Assembly: GCA_020637595.1 (NCBI GenBank)
Contig: JACKKE010000012.1
Location: forward strand, 1-64,000
Source of the DNA: Rhodobacter sp.
GTDB taxonomy: Bacteria > Pseudomonadota > Alphaproteobacteria > Rhodobacterales > Rhodobacteraceae
Length of the DNA: 64,000 nucleotides
Direction of reading: 5' to 3'
In this document: piece by piece, positions 17,357 to 26,082 of the stretch
Position numbering within the stretch: the first letter of the stretch is position 1
How the letters are laid out: each line of letters begins with the position of its first letter
The notes under the pieces: model-generated
The model's database searches: none
What the model was told of the DNA's origin: nothing
The model's input: only the letters and a program-made list of their open reading frames with translations
Made by a program: the position numbers and the translations under genes

Positions 17357-18538
17357 ATGACCCAGCCCCGCGCCTTTCATGTGATGACCAAGCCGATCGG
17401 GCCACGCTGCAACATCGACTGCAGCTATTGCTACTATCTGGAGAAGGAAAAGCTCTATCCTTCGGAAAAGAAGTTCCGCATGCCCGATGCGGTGCTGGAG
17501 ACCTATATCCGCGGCCTGATCGCGGCCGAGGTCAAGGCCGGCGTGCGCGATGTCCTCTTTGCCTGGCAGGGCGGCGAGCCGACGATGCTGGGCCTGCCCT
17601 ATTTCGAAAAGATCGTGGCGCTGCAAAAGCAGCTCTGCCCCGAGGGGGTCACGATCAGCAATTCCCTGCAGACCAACGGCATTCTGGTCGACGACGACTG
17701 GGCCGCCTTCTTTGCCCGCGAGAAATTCCTGATCGGCATTTCCATCGACGGCCCGCGCGAGGTGCACGACCGCTATCGCCGCGACCGTGCCGGGCGGGCG
17801 ACCTTTGCGGCGGTGATGAAGGGGCTCGAGATGCTGCAGCGTCACGGGGTCGAGTATAACATCCTGACCACCGTGCACCGCGCCAATGCCGGAAAGGGCA
17901 AGGAAATCTATAAGTTCCTGCGCACGCTGGGCACCCAGCACCTGCAGTTCATCCCGATTGTCGAGCGCCGCGCGCCCTCGGGCGATCTGGCCGGGGCGCC
18001 GCAGGTCGACGACGACCCCGAGAACCACGTCACCGACTGGAGCGTGCAGCCCCGCGCCTATGGCAAGTTCCTCTGCGATGTCTTCGACATCTGGCAGCGG
18101 CAGGACATCGGCAAGATCTTTGTTCAGTTCTTCGAGAATCAGGTGGGCATGTGGATGGGGCAGCCCGCCTCGCTGTGCGTCTTTGCCGAGACCTGTGGCA
18201 ATGCGCTGGCGCTGGAACACAACGGCGACCTCTATACCTGCGACCACTATGTCTATCCCGAATACCGGCTGGGCAACGTCATGGACCGCGACCTGGGCGA
18301 GATGGCCTGGTCGGCGCAGGCCGAGACCTTTGGCAACGACAAGCGCGACACGCTGACCGCGCAGTGCCAGCGATGCCAGTTCCGCTTTGCCTGCAACGGT
18401 GGCTGCCCCAAGCACCGGATCCTGCGGTCCAAGGATGGCGAGGCCGGGCACAACTATTTCTGCGAGAGCTACACGATGTTCTTCCGCCATGCCGGACCGA
18501 AACTGCGCGAGATGGCGGCGACCCTCGCGGTGGGCTGA
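17357..18538 (+). CDS. Anaerobic sulfatase maturase-like radical SAM/SPASM enzyme
   Basis: A 393-residue radical SAM protein. The SAM-cluster motif CNIDCSYC (Cys18, Cys22, Cys25) is followed by FAWQGGEPTMLG and ISIDGPREVHDRYR, both typical of anSME enzymes, which oxidise an active-site Cys or Ser of type I sulfatases to formylglycine. The C-terminal SPASM region supplies further Cys (CVFAETCGNAL, YTCDHYVYPEYRLGN, CQRCQFRFACNGGCPKHR) for two extra 4Fe-4S clusters. ATG 17357 gives the standard N-terminus. No sulfatase gene is adjacent, so its client is either encoded elsewhere or is not a sulfatase. Confidence 0.9.
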   Translation: MTQPRAFHVMTKPIGPRCNIDCSYCYYLEKEKLYPSEKKFRMPDAVLETYIRGLIAAEVKAGVRDVLFAWQGGEPTMLGLPYFEKIVALQKQLCPEGVTISNSLQTNGILVDDDWAAFFAREKFLIGISIDGPREVHDRYRRDRAGRATFAAVMKGLEMLQRHGVEYNILTTVHRANAGKGKEIYKFLRTLGTQHLQFIPIVERRAPSGDLAGAPQVDDDPENHVTDWSVQPRAYGKFLCDVFDIWQRQDIGKIFVQFFENQVGMWMGQPASLCVFAETCGNALALEHNGDLYTCDHYVYPEYRLGNVMDRDLGEMAWSAQAETFGNDKRDTLTAQCQRCQFRFACNGGCPKHRILRSKDGEAGHNYFCESYTMFFRHAGPKLREMAATLAVG

Positions 18539-18631
18539 GCGGCGTTATACTGTTGCCACAATGCGCGCGCAGGGTGCGGATGAGGGGCTCCGCGACGGGC
18601 GGGGCCGGGCTGCGCATGGGGTGGATCGGCA

Positions 18632-19342
18632 ATGGCGACGCTGGCGAAACGGCTGATGACGCGGGGTTCGGCCCAGTTGCGGCGTCTTTACGCCGACATC
18701 GACACGCCGCCGGTGCTGGACGTCGACCGCCTGTTCCCCGCTCACCACGACCTCGAATCCCGGTTCGATGCGCTCAGGGCCGAGGCTCTGGCGGTCTATA
18801 ACGGCGCGGCAGACATCCCGCGATTTCACGACATCACCGCGACACAGGCGCGCATCTCGGCCAATGACGGCAAGAACTGGCGGATGTTTCTGGTGAAATC
18901 CTACGGCCATGTGATCCAGGACAACGCCGCGCGCACCCCGGAACTGGCCCGCTTTCTCAGGGCCAATCCGCAGGTCACCACCGCGGCGATCTCCTATCTC
19001 GATCCGGGCAAGCACATCCCAGCGCATCGCGGACCGTTCCGCGGCATCCTGCGCTATCACCTGTGCCTGTTTGCCCCCGACGCTGCCGGCCCGGACGGAC
19101 CCTGGCTACAGGTCGACCAGCAGCGCATTCCCTACCGCGAGGGCGCCGACCTGCTGTGGGACGACACCTATCTGCACGAGGTGCTGAACCCCGGCCCCCA
19201 TCCGCGCATCGCCCTGCTGCTGGACATCCGGCGCCCGGTCGACCGCTATCTGCACCGGGCGCTGTTTCGCTGGGTGATGATCGGCGGGCGGCTGTCGTCC
19301 CGGGTGCTCGAACGCCGGATGCGGGTTGCGGCGCGGCGCTGA
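18632..19342 (+). CDS. Aspartyl/asparaginyl beta-hydroxylase family dioxygenase (LpxO-like)
   Basis: A 236-residue Fe(II)/2-oxoglutarate oxygenase. The first metal His lies in HIPAHRGPFRGILRYHLCLF, where the Arg is usually the 2-oxoglutarate contact; the second is in DDTYLHEVLN. The C-terminal hydrophobic/basic helix region suggests membrane association, as in LpxO, which hydroxylates lipid A acyl chains; other members modify protein Asp/Asn residues. It lies 94 nt downstream of the radical SAM gene in the same direction and may share its transcript. It is convergent with the ArsR gene, only 5 nt apart. Confidence 0.85.
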   Translation: MATLAKRLMTRGSAQLRRLYADIDTPPVLDVDRLFPAHHDLESRFDALRAEALAVYNGAADIPRFHDITATQARISANDGKNWRMFLVKSYGHVIQDNAARTPELARFLRANPQVTTAAISYLDPGKHIPAHRGPFRGILRYHLCLFAPDAAGPDGPWLQVDQQRIPYREGADLLWDDTYLHEVLNPGPHPRIALLLDIRRPVDRYLHRALFRWVMIGGRLSSRVLERRMRVAARR

Positions 19343-19347
19343 GCCGC

Positions 19348-19686
19348 TCAGCCGGCGCGCGACGCCGGCCCCGGAGTCGCGCAGAACGTGCCCTTGAGGT
19401 GCTCCAGCAGGTCGATGCACCGCTGATTGGTCAGCGTGTAATGCACCTGCAGCCCGTCCTTGTGGGCGTTGACCAGCCCCTCGGCCCGCAGCTTGGCCAG
19501 GTGCTGCGACATCGCCGAGGGCGACAGATCCGCCACCGCGCAAAGCTCGCTGACCGTCGCGTCCCCGTCGGCCAGACGGCACAGGATCACCAGCCGCCGG
19601 GCATTGGCGATCTGCTTGAGCAGCCCCGCAACCTCATCGGCGCGGTTTTGCAGCTCTTGCATCCGGGATTCGTCGGGCGTGGTCAT
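19348..19686 (-). CDS. ArsR-family repressor, SqrR/BigR-like (predicted persulfide sensor)
   Basis: A 112-residue winged-helix protein. The recognition region is VSELCAVADLSPSAMSQHLAKLRAEGLV, followed by the beta wing HKDGLQVHYTLT. It has Cys36 (RLVILCRL) and Cys102 (GTFCA), 66 residues apart. In SqrR of Rhodobacter capsulatus and BigR-type regulators the sensing dithiol occupies the equivalent alpha2 and alpha5 positions with the same spacing and forms a tetrasulfide with persulfides. No ELCVCDL metal site is present; two extra Cys are at 49 and 90. A GAGGGA ribosome-binding site precedes ATG 19686. The gene is divergent from an RND pump it probably represses. The ligand call is inference from Cys placement. 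Confidence 0.82.
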   Translation of the reverse strand: MTTPDESRMQELQNRADEVAGLLKQIANARRLVILCRLADGDATVSELCAVADLSPSAMSQHLAKLRAEGLVNAHKDGLQVHYTLTNQRCIDLLEHLKGTFCATPGPASRAG

Positions 19687-19700
19687 CTTGTCCCTCTGAG

Positions 19701-19744
19701 GCGGTTGACACTAATTTAGAATATTCTAAAATACTGTCAACCGC
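19701..19744. promoter_or_regulatory. Symmetric divergent promoter/operator for the ArsR gene and RND pump
   Basis: A 44-bp dyad centred at 19722.5. The outer arms are GCGGTTGACA (19701-19710) and TGTCAACCGC (19735-19744). The inner 16-bp palindrome TTTAGAATATTCTAAA (19715-19730) has the same centre, and only two base pairs in the whole element break symmetry. Each strand carries TTGACA, a 16-nt spacer and a -10 box: TAAAAT at 19727-19732 on plus and TAAATT (19718-19713) on minus. Both promoters thus overlap the presumed repressor site, so one bound dimer would shut off both directions. Confidence 0.88.
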
Positions 19745-19803
19745 GACGCTCCGTCGTGCGCCATCCCGCAATTCCGCGCCCCGAGACCAAGATAGGCCCC
19801 GCC

Positions 19804-20769
19804 ATGCACAGAATGCTTCTGTTCGCCCTGTTCATTGCCAGCCCGGCCCTGAGCCAGACCTCGACGTATGAGGTCACCACCACCCAGATCGAGGACCGCA
19901 AGGCGGTCTTTGCCACCGTCGAAAGCGTCGACACGCTGGTTGCCCGCGCCCGGATCGGCGGAACGGTGACCGAGCTGATGGTCGACGAAGGCGTGGCCGT
20001 GCAGCGCGGCGACGTGGTGGCGATGGTCGTCAACGACCAGCTGGCACCGCAGATCGATTCGGCCTCGCAGCAGGTCGCCGCGGTCGAGGCCGAACTGGCG
20101 CAGGCACGCATCGACCTGGAACGCGCGCAGGATCTCAACCAGCGCGGCGTGATCGCGCAGGCGCCCCTGGATCAGGCGCAAACCGCGGTGCAGGTGCTGG
20201 AACGCCGCGTCGCTTCAGCGCAGCAACAACGCGAGGTTCTGATCCAGCAGGAACGCGAGGGCGAGGTTCTGGCCCCCTCAGGCGGGCGCGTGCTGTCCGT
20301 CGAGAACCCGCTGGGCAGCGTGGTGATGCCGGGCGAGCCCGTGGCGGTGATCGCCTCGGACCTCTATCTGTTGCGCCTGCGCCTGCCCGAGCGCCACGCG
20401 CGCTCGATCTCGGTGGGCGACACGATCGAGGTCGGCGGCGCCGCGCTGGGCGGCGATGTCGCGTCGACCGGGGTGATCCGCCAGGTCTATCCCCAGATCG
20501 CCGACGGCCGCGTCATCGCCGATGCCGAGGTCGAGGGGCTGGGGGCCTTCTTTGTGGGTGAGCGCGTGCGCGCCTATGTGACGGTGGACACCCGCGAGGC
20601 CATCGTCGTGCCCGCCGAATACATCTCCACCCGCTACGGCAACGACTTCGTCTCGGTGCAGACCGAGGCCGGCGTGCAGGACGTCGTGGTCCTGCGCGGC
20701 GAGGACACTCCCGCGGGCGTCGAGATCCTGGCCGGTCTGTCGGTCGGTGACGTGCTGGTGATGCCATGA
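19804..20769 (+). CDS. RND efflux periplasmic adaptor (membrane fusion protein)
   Basis: A 321-residue HlyD/AcrA-type adaptor. A signal peptide (MHRMLLFALFIASPALSQ) precedes a lipoyl half (VDTLVARARIGGTVTELMVDEGVAVQRGDVVA), a short alpha-helical hairpin (SQQVAAVEAELAQARIDLERAQDLNQRG) and a beta-barrel region. It bridges the inner-membrane pump to an outer-membrane channel not encoded here. The signal peptide, not the upstream extension, sets the start at 19804. The stop overlaps the ATG of the permease gene (ATGA), so the two are coupled. Confidence 0.92.
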   Translation: MHRMLLFALFIASPALSQTSTYEVTTTQIEDRKAVFATVESVDTLVARARIGGTVTELMVDEGVAVQRGDVVAMVVNDQLAPQIDSASQQVAAVEAELAQARIDLERAQDLNQRGVIAQAPLDQAQTAVQVLERRVASAQQQREVLIQQEREGEVLAPSGGRVLSVENPLGSVVMPGEPVAVIASDLYLLRLRLPERHARSISVGDTIEVGGAALGGDVASTGVIRQVYPQIADGRVIADAEVEGLGAFFVGERVRAYVTVDTREAIVVPAEYISTRYGNDFVSVQTEAGVQDVVVLRGEDTPAGVEILAGLSVGDVLVMP

Positions 20770-23700
20770 ATCTGGGTATTTCCGGCCGCCTGACGCGCGC
20801 CCTGGTCCAGTCGCCGCTGACCCCCCTGCTGCTGCTGGCCTCGCTGGCGATGGGCCTGATCGCCCTCAGCGTGATCCCTCGCGAAGAAGAGCCGCAGATC
20901 TCGGTGCCGATGGTTGACGTGATCGTCAGCGCCGCCGGTCTACGCGCCACCGATGCCGTCGAACTGGTCACCGAGCCGCTGGAAGCGATCCTGCGCTCGA
21001 TCGACGCGGTCGAGCATGTCTATTCGCAGACCTCGGACGACCAGGTGATGGTCACCGCGCGCTTTGACGTCGGCACCGATCCCGACGACGCAATCCTGCG
21101 CGTGAACGAGAAACTCGCCGCCAACCTCGACCGGATCCCGCAGGGGATCCCGCAGCCGCTGGTGGTCGGGCGTGGCATCAACGACGTGGCAATCGTCGCG
21201 CTGACGCTGTCGCCCGAACCCGACAGCGCCACCCATTGGGATGACCGCGCGCTGTATTCGCTGGCCGAAGAACTGCGTGCGGCGATGATGTCGGTCGAGG
21301 ATGTCGGCCTGACCTATATCGTCGGCGGCCGCACCGACCAGATCCGCATCGAACCCGACCCCGAGCGCATGGCGCAATACGGCGTGACGCTGCAGCAGCT
21401 CGCCGGGCGGATCTCGGAGGCGAATGAATCCTTCCCGGCCGGCGTGGTCAACGACCGCGACCGCACGCTGACCGTCACCGCCGGCCAGACGCTGCGCGGG
21501 GTCAGCGATATCGGCCTGCTGCAGGTGACCACCCGCGACGGGCGGTCGGTCTATGTCCGCGACGTGGCCGACATCGTCGTCGGCGCTGCCCCGGCGGTAT
21601 CCCGGACTTGGACGATGGTGCGCGAGGAAGGGGTCGAGGAATGGACCCGCCTGCCCTCGGTCACCCTCGCCATCGCCAAGCGCGAGGGCTCGAACGCGGT
21701 GCTGGTCTCGGAACACATCCTCGAACGGCTCGAGCTGCTGCGCGGCAGTCTGATCCCCGACGATGTGATGGTCGACGTGACCCGCAGCTATGGCGAGACC
21801 GCGAACGAGAAGGCGAACGAGCTGCTGTTCCACCTGGCGCTGGCCACGGTGTCGATCGTTCTGCTGGTGACATTCGTGATCGGCTGGCGTGAGGGGATCG
21901 TGGTCGCGATCGTCATTCCGACGACGATCCTGCTGACGATCTTCGCCTCGAACCTGATGGGCTATACCATCAACCGGGTCTCGCTGTTCGCGCTGATCTT
22001 CTCAATCGGGATCCTGGTCGACGACGCCATCGTGGTGATCGAGAACATCGCCCGCCACTGGGGCATGCATGACGGCCGCAAGCGCGTCACCGCGGTGATC
22101 GAGGCCGTGGCCGAGGTGGGCAACCCCACCATCGTCGCCACGCTGACGGTGGTCGCGGCGCTGTTGCCGATGCTCTTCGTCTCGGGGCTGATGGGGCCCT
22201 ACATGGGGCCGATCCCGGTCAATGCCTCGGCGGCGATGATCTTCTCGTTCTTCGTCGCGGTGATCCTGACGCCCTGGCTGATGGTCAAGATCGCCGGCCG
22301 TGGCGGCGCCGGTCACGGCGGCGGCCACGACCATGACAGCGAAGGCATGGTCGGCCGGATGTTCCGCAAGGTCGCAACGCCAATCATCGCCACGCGCTTT
22401 CGCGCGGGGATGCTGATCGGCGTGGTGGCGCTGCTCACCGCAGGGTCGATGGTCGCGTTCTACACCCATGACGTGACCGTGAAACTGCTGCCCTTCGACA
22501 ACAAGTCCGAGTTCCAGGTGATTCTGGACATGCCCGAAGGCACCAGTCTGGAACGCACCGAGCGCGTGCTGACCGAGGCCGCCGAGCGGCTGGCGGCGCT
22601 GCCCGAGGCGCTGTCGATCCAGATCCACGCGGGCACCGCGGCGCCGTTCAACTTCAACGGTCTGGTGCGCCACTACTACATGCGCAACCAGCCCGAGATG
22701 GGCGACCTGCAGGTCAATCTGCTGCCCAAGCACGACCGCGACCGCGCCTCGCACGAGATCGCGCTCGAGGCACGCCACCTGCTGGCCGATATCGAGCTGC
22801 CCGAGGGGGCGTCGATCCGCGTGGCCGAGATCCCGCCGGGACCGCCGGTGATGGCGACGCTGCTGGCCGAGATCTATGGCCCCGATGCGGATACCCGCCG
22901 CGCCGTGGCGCGAGAGGTCCGCGCGGCCTTCGACGCGGTGCCCTATGTCGTCGACATCGACGACAGCTTCGGCCAGCCCCGGCCACGCCTGCGCCTGGCC
23001 ATCGACCAGGACAGCCTGGAGTATTTCCAGGTCCAGCAAAGCGACGTCTACAGCACCATCCAGGCGCTGTTCCACGGGGTGCCGGTGGGCTATTCCTATC
23101 GCGGCGAGGGGCGCAACCCGGCCGAGATCCGCGTCGCCCTGCCACGCGAGGAATTGCGCTGGTCGGAACGCCTGGCCTCGACGCCGGTGCCGGCGAACGT
23201 GCTGCCGGGATCGCGTGACGTGGTTGAACTGGGCGATGTGCTGTCGGTTTCCGAGGAGGAAGGCAGCTATCCGATCTATCGCCGCGACGGGCGCTATGCC
23301 GAGATGGTCATGGCCGAGCTGGCCGGCGCGTATGAGGCCCCGATCTATGCCATGCTCGACGTGCAGCGGGCGCTGGATGCGCGCCCCTGGACCGACACGG
23401 TGCAGCAGCCCGAGATCAGCTATTACGGCCAACCGCCGAGCGACGCCCACCCCACCCTGCTGTGGGACGGCGAATGGGAGGTGACCTATGTGACCTTCCG
23501 CGACATGGGTGCGGCCTTTGCGGTGGCGATCCTGGCGATCTACGTTCTGGTGGTGGCGCAGTTCGGCTCGTTCCGGGTGCCGCTGGTGGTGCTGACGCCG
23601 ATCCCGCTGACCTTCATCGGCATCATCCTGGGCCACTGGCTGTTCGGCGCGGCCTTTACCGCGACGTCGATGATCGGCTTCATCGCCCTGGCGGGGATCA

Positions 23701-24008
23701 TCGTGCGAAACTCGATCCTGCTGGTCGATTTCATCCGCAACGGCGCGTCCGAGGGCGAGACGCTGCGCGAGACGCTGCTGAAAGCCGGCGCGATCCGCTT
23801 CAAGCCGATCCTGCTGACCGCGATCGCGGCGATGATCGGGGCCTCGGTGATCCTGACCGACCCGATCTTCCAGGGCCTGGCGATCTCGCTGCTGTTCGGG
23901 CTGGCCTCGTCGACCTTGCTGACGGTGCTGGTGATCCCGGCAATCTATGTGCTGATGAAGGACGCGAACGTGCCCTACACGCCGAAACAGAAGCCGGAAC
24001 TCGACTGA
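20766..24008 (+). CDS. RND efflux transporter permease
   Basis: A 1080-residue inner-membrane proton-drug antiporter with the usual two large periplasmic loops and 12 transmembrane helices. The TM4 proton-relay motif GILVDDAIVVIENIARH is present and TM10-12 are intact (GIIVRNSILLVDFIRNG). It resembles the broad HAE/heavy-hydrophobic group of alphaproteobacterial RND pumps rather than AcrB closely. A His-rich cytoplasmic stretch (GHGGGHDHDSEG) follows TM6 at about residues 515-527. It is placed directly under the divergent promoter controlled by the SqrR/BigR-like repressor, which suggests induction by reactive sulfur species or a related thiol-reactive signal. Confidence 0.93.
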   Translation: MNLGISGRLTRALVQSPLTPLLLLASLAMGLIALSVIPREEEPQISVPMVDVIVSAAGLRATDAVELVTEPLEAILRSIDAVEHVYSQTSDDQVMVTARFDVGTDPDDAILRVNEKLAANLDRIPQGIPQPLVVGRGINDVAIVALTLSPEPDSATHWDDRALYSLAEELRAAMMSVEDVGLTYIVGGRTDQIRIEPDPERMAQYGVTLQQLAGRISEANESFPAGVVNDRDRTLTVTAGQTLRGVSDIGLLQVTTRDGRSVYVRDVADIVVGAAPAVSRTWTMVREEGVEEWTRLPSVTLAIAKREGSNAVLVSEHILERLELLRGSLIPDDVMVDVTRSYGETANEKANELLFHLALATVSIVLLVTFVIGWREGIVVAIVIPTTILLTIFASNLMGYTINRVSLFALIFSIGILVDDAIVVIENIARHWGMHDGRKRVTAVIEAVAEVGNPTIVATLTVVAALLPMLFVSGLMGPYMGPIPVNASAAMIFSFFVAVILTPWLMVKIAGRGGAGHGGGHDHDSEGMVGRMFRKVATPIIATRFRAGMLIGVVALLTAGSMVAFYTHDVTVKLLPFDNKSEFQVILDMPEGTSLERTERVLTEAAERLAALPEALSIQIHAGTAAPFNFNGLVRHYYMRNQPEMGDLQVNLLPKHDRDRASHEIALEARHLLADIELPEGASIRVAEIPPGPPVMATLLAEIYGPDADTRRAVAREVRAAFDAVPYVVDIDDSFGQPRPRLRLAIDQDSLEYFQVQQSDVYSTIQALFHGVPVGYSYRGEGRNPAEIRVALPREELRWSERLASTPVPANVLPGSRDVVELGDVLSVSEEEGSYPIYRRDGRYAEMVMAELAGAYEAPIYAMLDVQRALDARPWTDTVQQPEISYYGQPPSDAHPTLLWDGEWEVTYVTFRDMGAAFAVAILAIYVLVVAQFGSFRVPLVVLTPIPLTFIGIILGHWLFGAAFTATSMIGFIALAGIIVRNSILLVDFIRNGASEGETLRETLLKAGAIRFKPILLTAIAAMIGASVILTDPIFQGLAISLLFGLASSTLLTVLVIPAIYVLMKDANVPYTPKQKPELD

Positions 24009-24031
24009 CCGATCCGCAGACTGCCCGGCGA

Positions 24032-24063
24032 ACGCCCCCGCCCGATGACGGCGGGGGCGTTTG
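24032..24063 (+). terminator. Rho-independent terminator after the RND operon
   Basis: AACGCCCCCGCC (24032-24043) pairs with GGCGGGGGCGTT (24051-24062), a 12-bp perfect stem with a 7-nt loop ending in T residues. It lies 24 nt after the permease stop and isolates the pump operon from the ATPase operon. Confidence 0.85.
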
Positions 24064-24187
24064 CCTGTCTGGGCCGCCGATTTCGCGAACGTGTAACCTG
24101 CGGCGTTGCCACCGCGGAAAAGAACGCCAGAATGCGAATCGCCGGACGGTGCACGCGCCCCGCCGGCCAACGCACGACGGAACGCGG

Positions 24188-25642
24188 ATGGCTTTGCCCA
24201 TGATCCAAGCCCAGGCACCTGCCCCCGGCGACACCCCGCCGGCGGCGTTGGCGCGTGTCACCGCGGTGCGCGGGCCGGTGATCGACTTTGTCAGCGACAG
24301 CGGGCTGCCGGCGCTCAACGACGCGGTGATCGTCGACCCGGACGGCGCGCGCGTGATCTGCGAGGTGCAGGCCCATCTCGACTCGCATCGGTTTCGCGCC
24401 ATCGCCCTGCAATCGACGCAGGGCCTGTCGCGGCTGATGCCGGCGCTGATGACCGGCGCGCCAATCATGGCGCCGGTCGGAGAGGCGGTGATGGGGCGGC
24501 TTCTGGACGTGCTGGGCGAGGTGCGCGATGGCGGCCCTGCCCTGGCGGCCGATACCCCGCGCCGCGCGATCCACCAACCGGCGCCGGCGCTGGCCGGACA
24601 CCGGGCCGACATTTCGCTGTTCTCGACCGGGATCAAGGTTCTCGACCTGCTGGCGCCGCTGGCGCAGGGCGGCAAGGCGGCGATGTTCGGTGGCGCCGGC
24701 GTCGGCAAGACGGTGCTGGTGACCGAACTGATCCACGCGATGGTCACCAGCTACGACGGGGTGTCGGTCTTTGCCGGGATCGGTGAACGCTCGCGCGAGG
24801 GGCACGAGATGCTGCACGAGATGCAGGGCTATGGCGTCCTCGACCACACGGTTCTGGTCTATGGCCAGATGAACGAACCGCCCGGCGCGCGCTGGCGGGT
24901 GCCGCTGACCGCACTGACGATGGCCGAGCATGTGCGCGATGTCGAAGGCCGCAACGTGCTGCTGTTGATGGACAACGTGTTCCGTTTCGTGCAGGCGGGG
25001 TCCGAGGTCTCGGGCCTGCTGGGGCGGATGCCGTCGCGCGTGGGCTACCAGCCGACCCTGGCAACCGAGGTGGCCGACCTGCAAGAACGCATCGCCTCGT
25101 CGGGGCGCGCCGCGGTCACCGCGATCGAGGCGGTCTATGTTCCGGCCGACGATTTCACCGACCCCGCGGTGGCGGCGATCAGCGCGCATATGGACAGCAC
25201 CGTCGTGCTGTCGCGGGAACTGGCGGCCGAGGGGATCTATCCGGCGATCGACCCGCTGCGCACCACCTCGTCGCTGCTCGACGCCGCCGTGGTGGGCGAC
25301 GAACACGCGCGCACGGCAACCCGGGTGCGCGAACTGATCGAGCATTACAGCGAGATGCGCGACGTGATCGCCCTTCTGGGCATCGAGGAACTCAGCCGCG
25401 ACGAACAGCTGCTGGTCGGCCGCGCCCGGCGCCTGCAGCGGTTCCTGACGCAGCCGTTCTTTGTCGCCGCACCGTTCACCGGCATGGAGGGGCGCAGCGT
25501 CGGCATCGACAAGGTGATCGCCGGCTGTCAGGCGATCCTGGCGGGCGACTGCGACGACTGGGACGAGAACTCGCTCTACATGATCGGCGACCTCGACGAG
25601 GCCCGCGCCCGCGAGGACGCCCGCCGAAAGGCCCCGGCATGA
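24188..25642 (+). CDS. atpD: N-type ATPase F1 subunit beta
   Basis: A 484-residue catalytic subunit. The P-loop GGAGVGKT is at about 168-175, with the catalytic Glu and Arg in GERSREG and the DELSEED-like region shortened near EELSRDEQLLVGRARRLQRFLTQPFF. It opens the atpDCQRBEFAG operon, the diagnostic order of N-ATPases, a laterally spread second F-type ATPase found beside the housekeeping enzyme. Start ATG 24188 or 24200; the frame is open upstream only as shadow sequence inside the RND gene and intergenic region. It is coupled to atpC by a 4-nt overlap. Confidence 0.94.
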   Translation: MALPMIQAQAPAPGDTPPAALARVTAVRGPVIDFVSDSGLPALNDAVIVDPDGARVICEVQAHLDSHRFRAIALQSTQGLSRLMPALMTGAPIMAPVGEAVMGRLLDVLGEVRDGGPALAADTPRRAIHQPAPALAGHRADISLFSTGIKVLDLLAPLAQGGKAAMFGGAGVGKTVLVTELIHAMVTSYDGVSVFAGIGERSREGHEMLHEMQGYGVLDHTVLVYGQMNEPPGARWRVPLTALTMAEHVRDVEGRNVLLLMDNVFRFVQAGSEVSGLLGRMPSRVGYQPTLATEVADLQERIASSGRAAVTAIEAVYVPADDFTDPAVAAISAHMDSTVVLSRELAAEGIYPAIDPLRTTSSLLDAAVVGDEHARTATRVRELIEHYSEMRDVIALLGIEELSRDEQLLVGRARRLQRFLTQPFFVAAPFTGMEGRSVGIDKVIAGCQAILAGDCDDWDENSLYMIGDLDEARAREDARRKAPA

Positions 25643-26082
25643 GCGGCGCGCTGCAGCTGACCATCACCACGCCCCTGCAGATCGTGCTGCAGGCCGCGGG
25701 GCTGACCTCGTTGCGGGCCGAGGACGCCAGCGGCGATTTCGGCATTCAGCCGGGCCACGCCGATTTTCTGACGGTGATCCCCGCCGGGGTGATGCGCTGG
25801 CGCGCGGCCGCGGGCCCCTGGCATTTCTGCGCGCTGCGCGGCGCGGTGATGACCGTTTCGGGCGGGAAGACCGTGCATGTTGCCTGCCGCGAGGCGATCC
25901 TGGGCGACGATCTGCCAACCCTGCAAGGGCAGATCGCCAATGTCCGCCACGAGGCCCGCGACGCAGCCCGCCGCAGCCGCACCCAGGACACCCGCCTGCA
26001 TGCCCGCGCGATCCGCTCGCTGATGCGCGAACTGGCAGCCGGTGGCGACACGCTGGGCCTGGGACCGGAGGCCGACCGATGA
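25639..26082 (+). CDS. atpC: N-type ATPase F1 subunit epsilon
   Basis: A 147-residue subunit with the beta-sandwich of epsilon (LTITTPLQIVLQ, GDFGIQPGHADFLTVIPAGVMRW). The C-terminal helical part (residues 95-140) is rich in Arg/Ala and ends RSLMRELAAGGDT. In F-ATPases epsilon connects gamma to the c-ring and can inhibit ATP hydrolysis. It overlaps atpD upstream and the next gene downstream by 4 nt each, so the whole block is translationally coupled. Confidence 0.88.
   Translation: MSGALQLTITTPLQIVLQAAGLTSLRAEDASGDFGIQPGHADFLTVIPAGVMRWRAAAGPWHFCALRGAVMTVSGGKTVHVACREAILGDDLPTLQGQIANVRHEARDAARRSRTQDTRLHARAIRSLMRELAAGGDTLGLGPEADR

Noticed and set aside
17357..18538. RiPP-modifying radical SAM enzyme with a precursor peptide
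   Set aside because: No short Cys- or leader-rich precursor was found in the flanking 740 nt, and the motifs fit sulfatase maturases.
22002..24218. Minus-strand frame of about 738 codons opposite the RND permease
   Set aside because: Antisense shadow of a membrane transporter with typical His/Arg/Gln composition. It has no start signal or homology.
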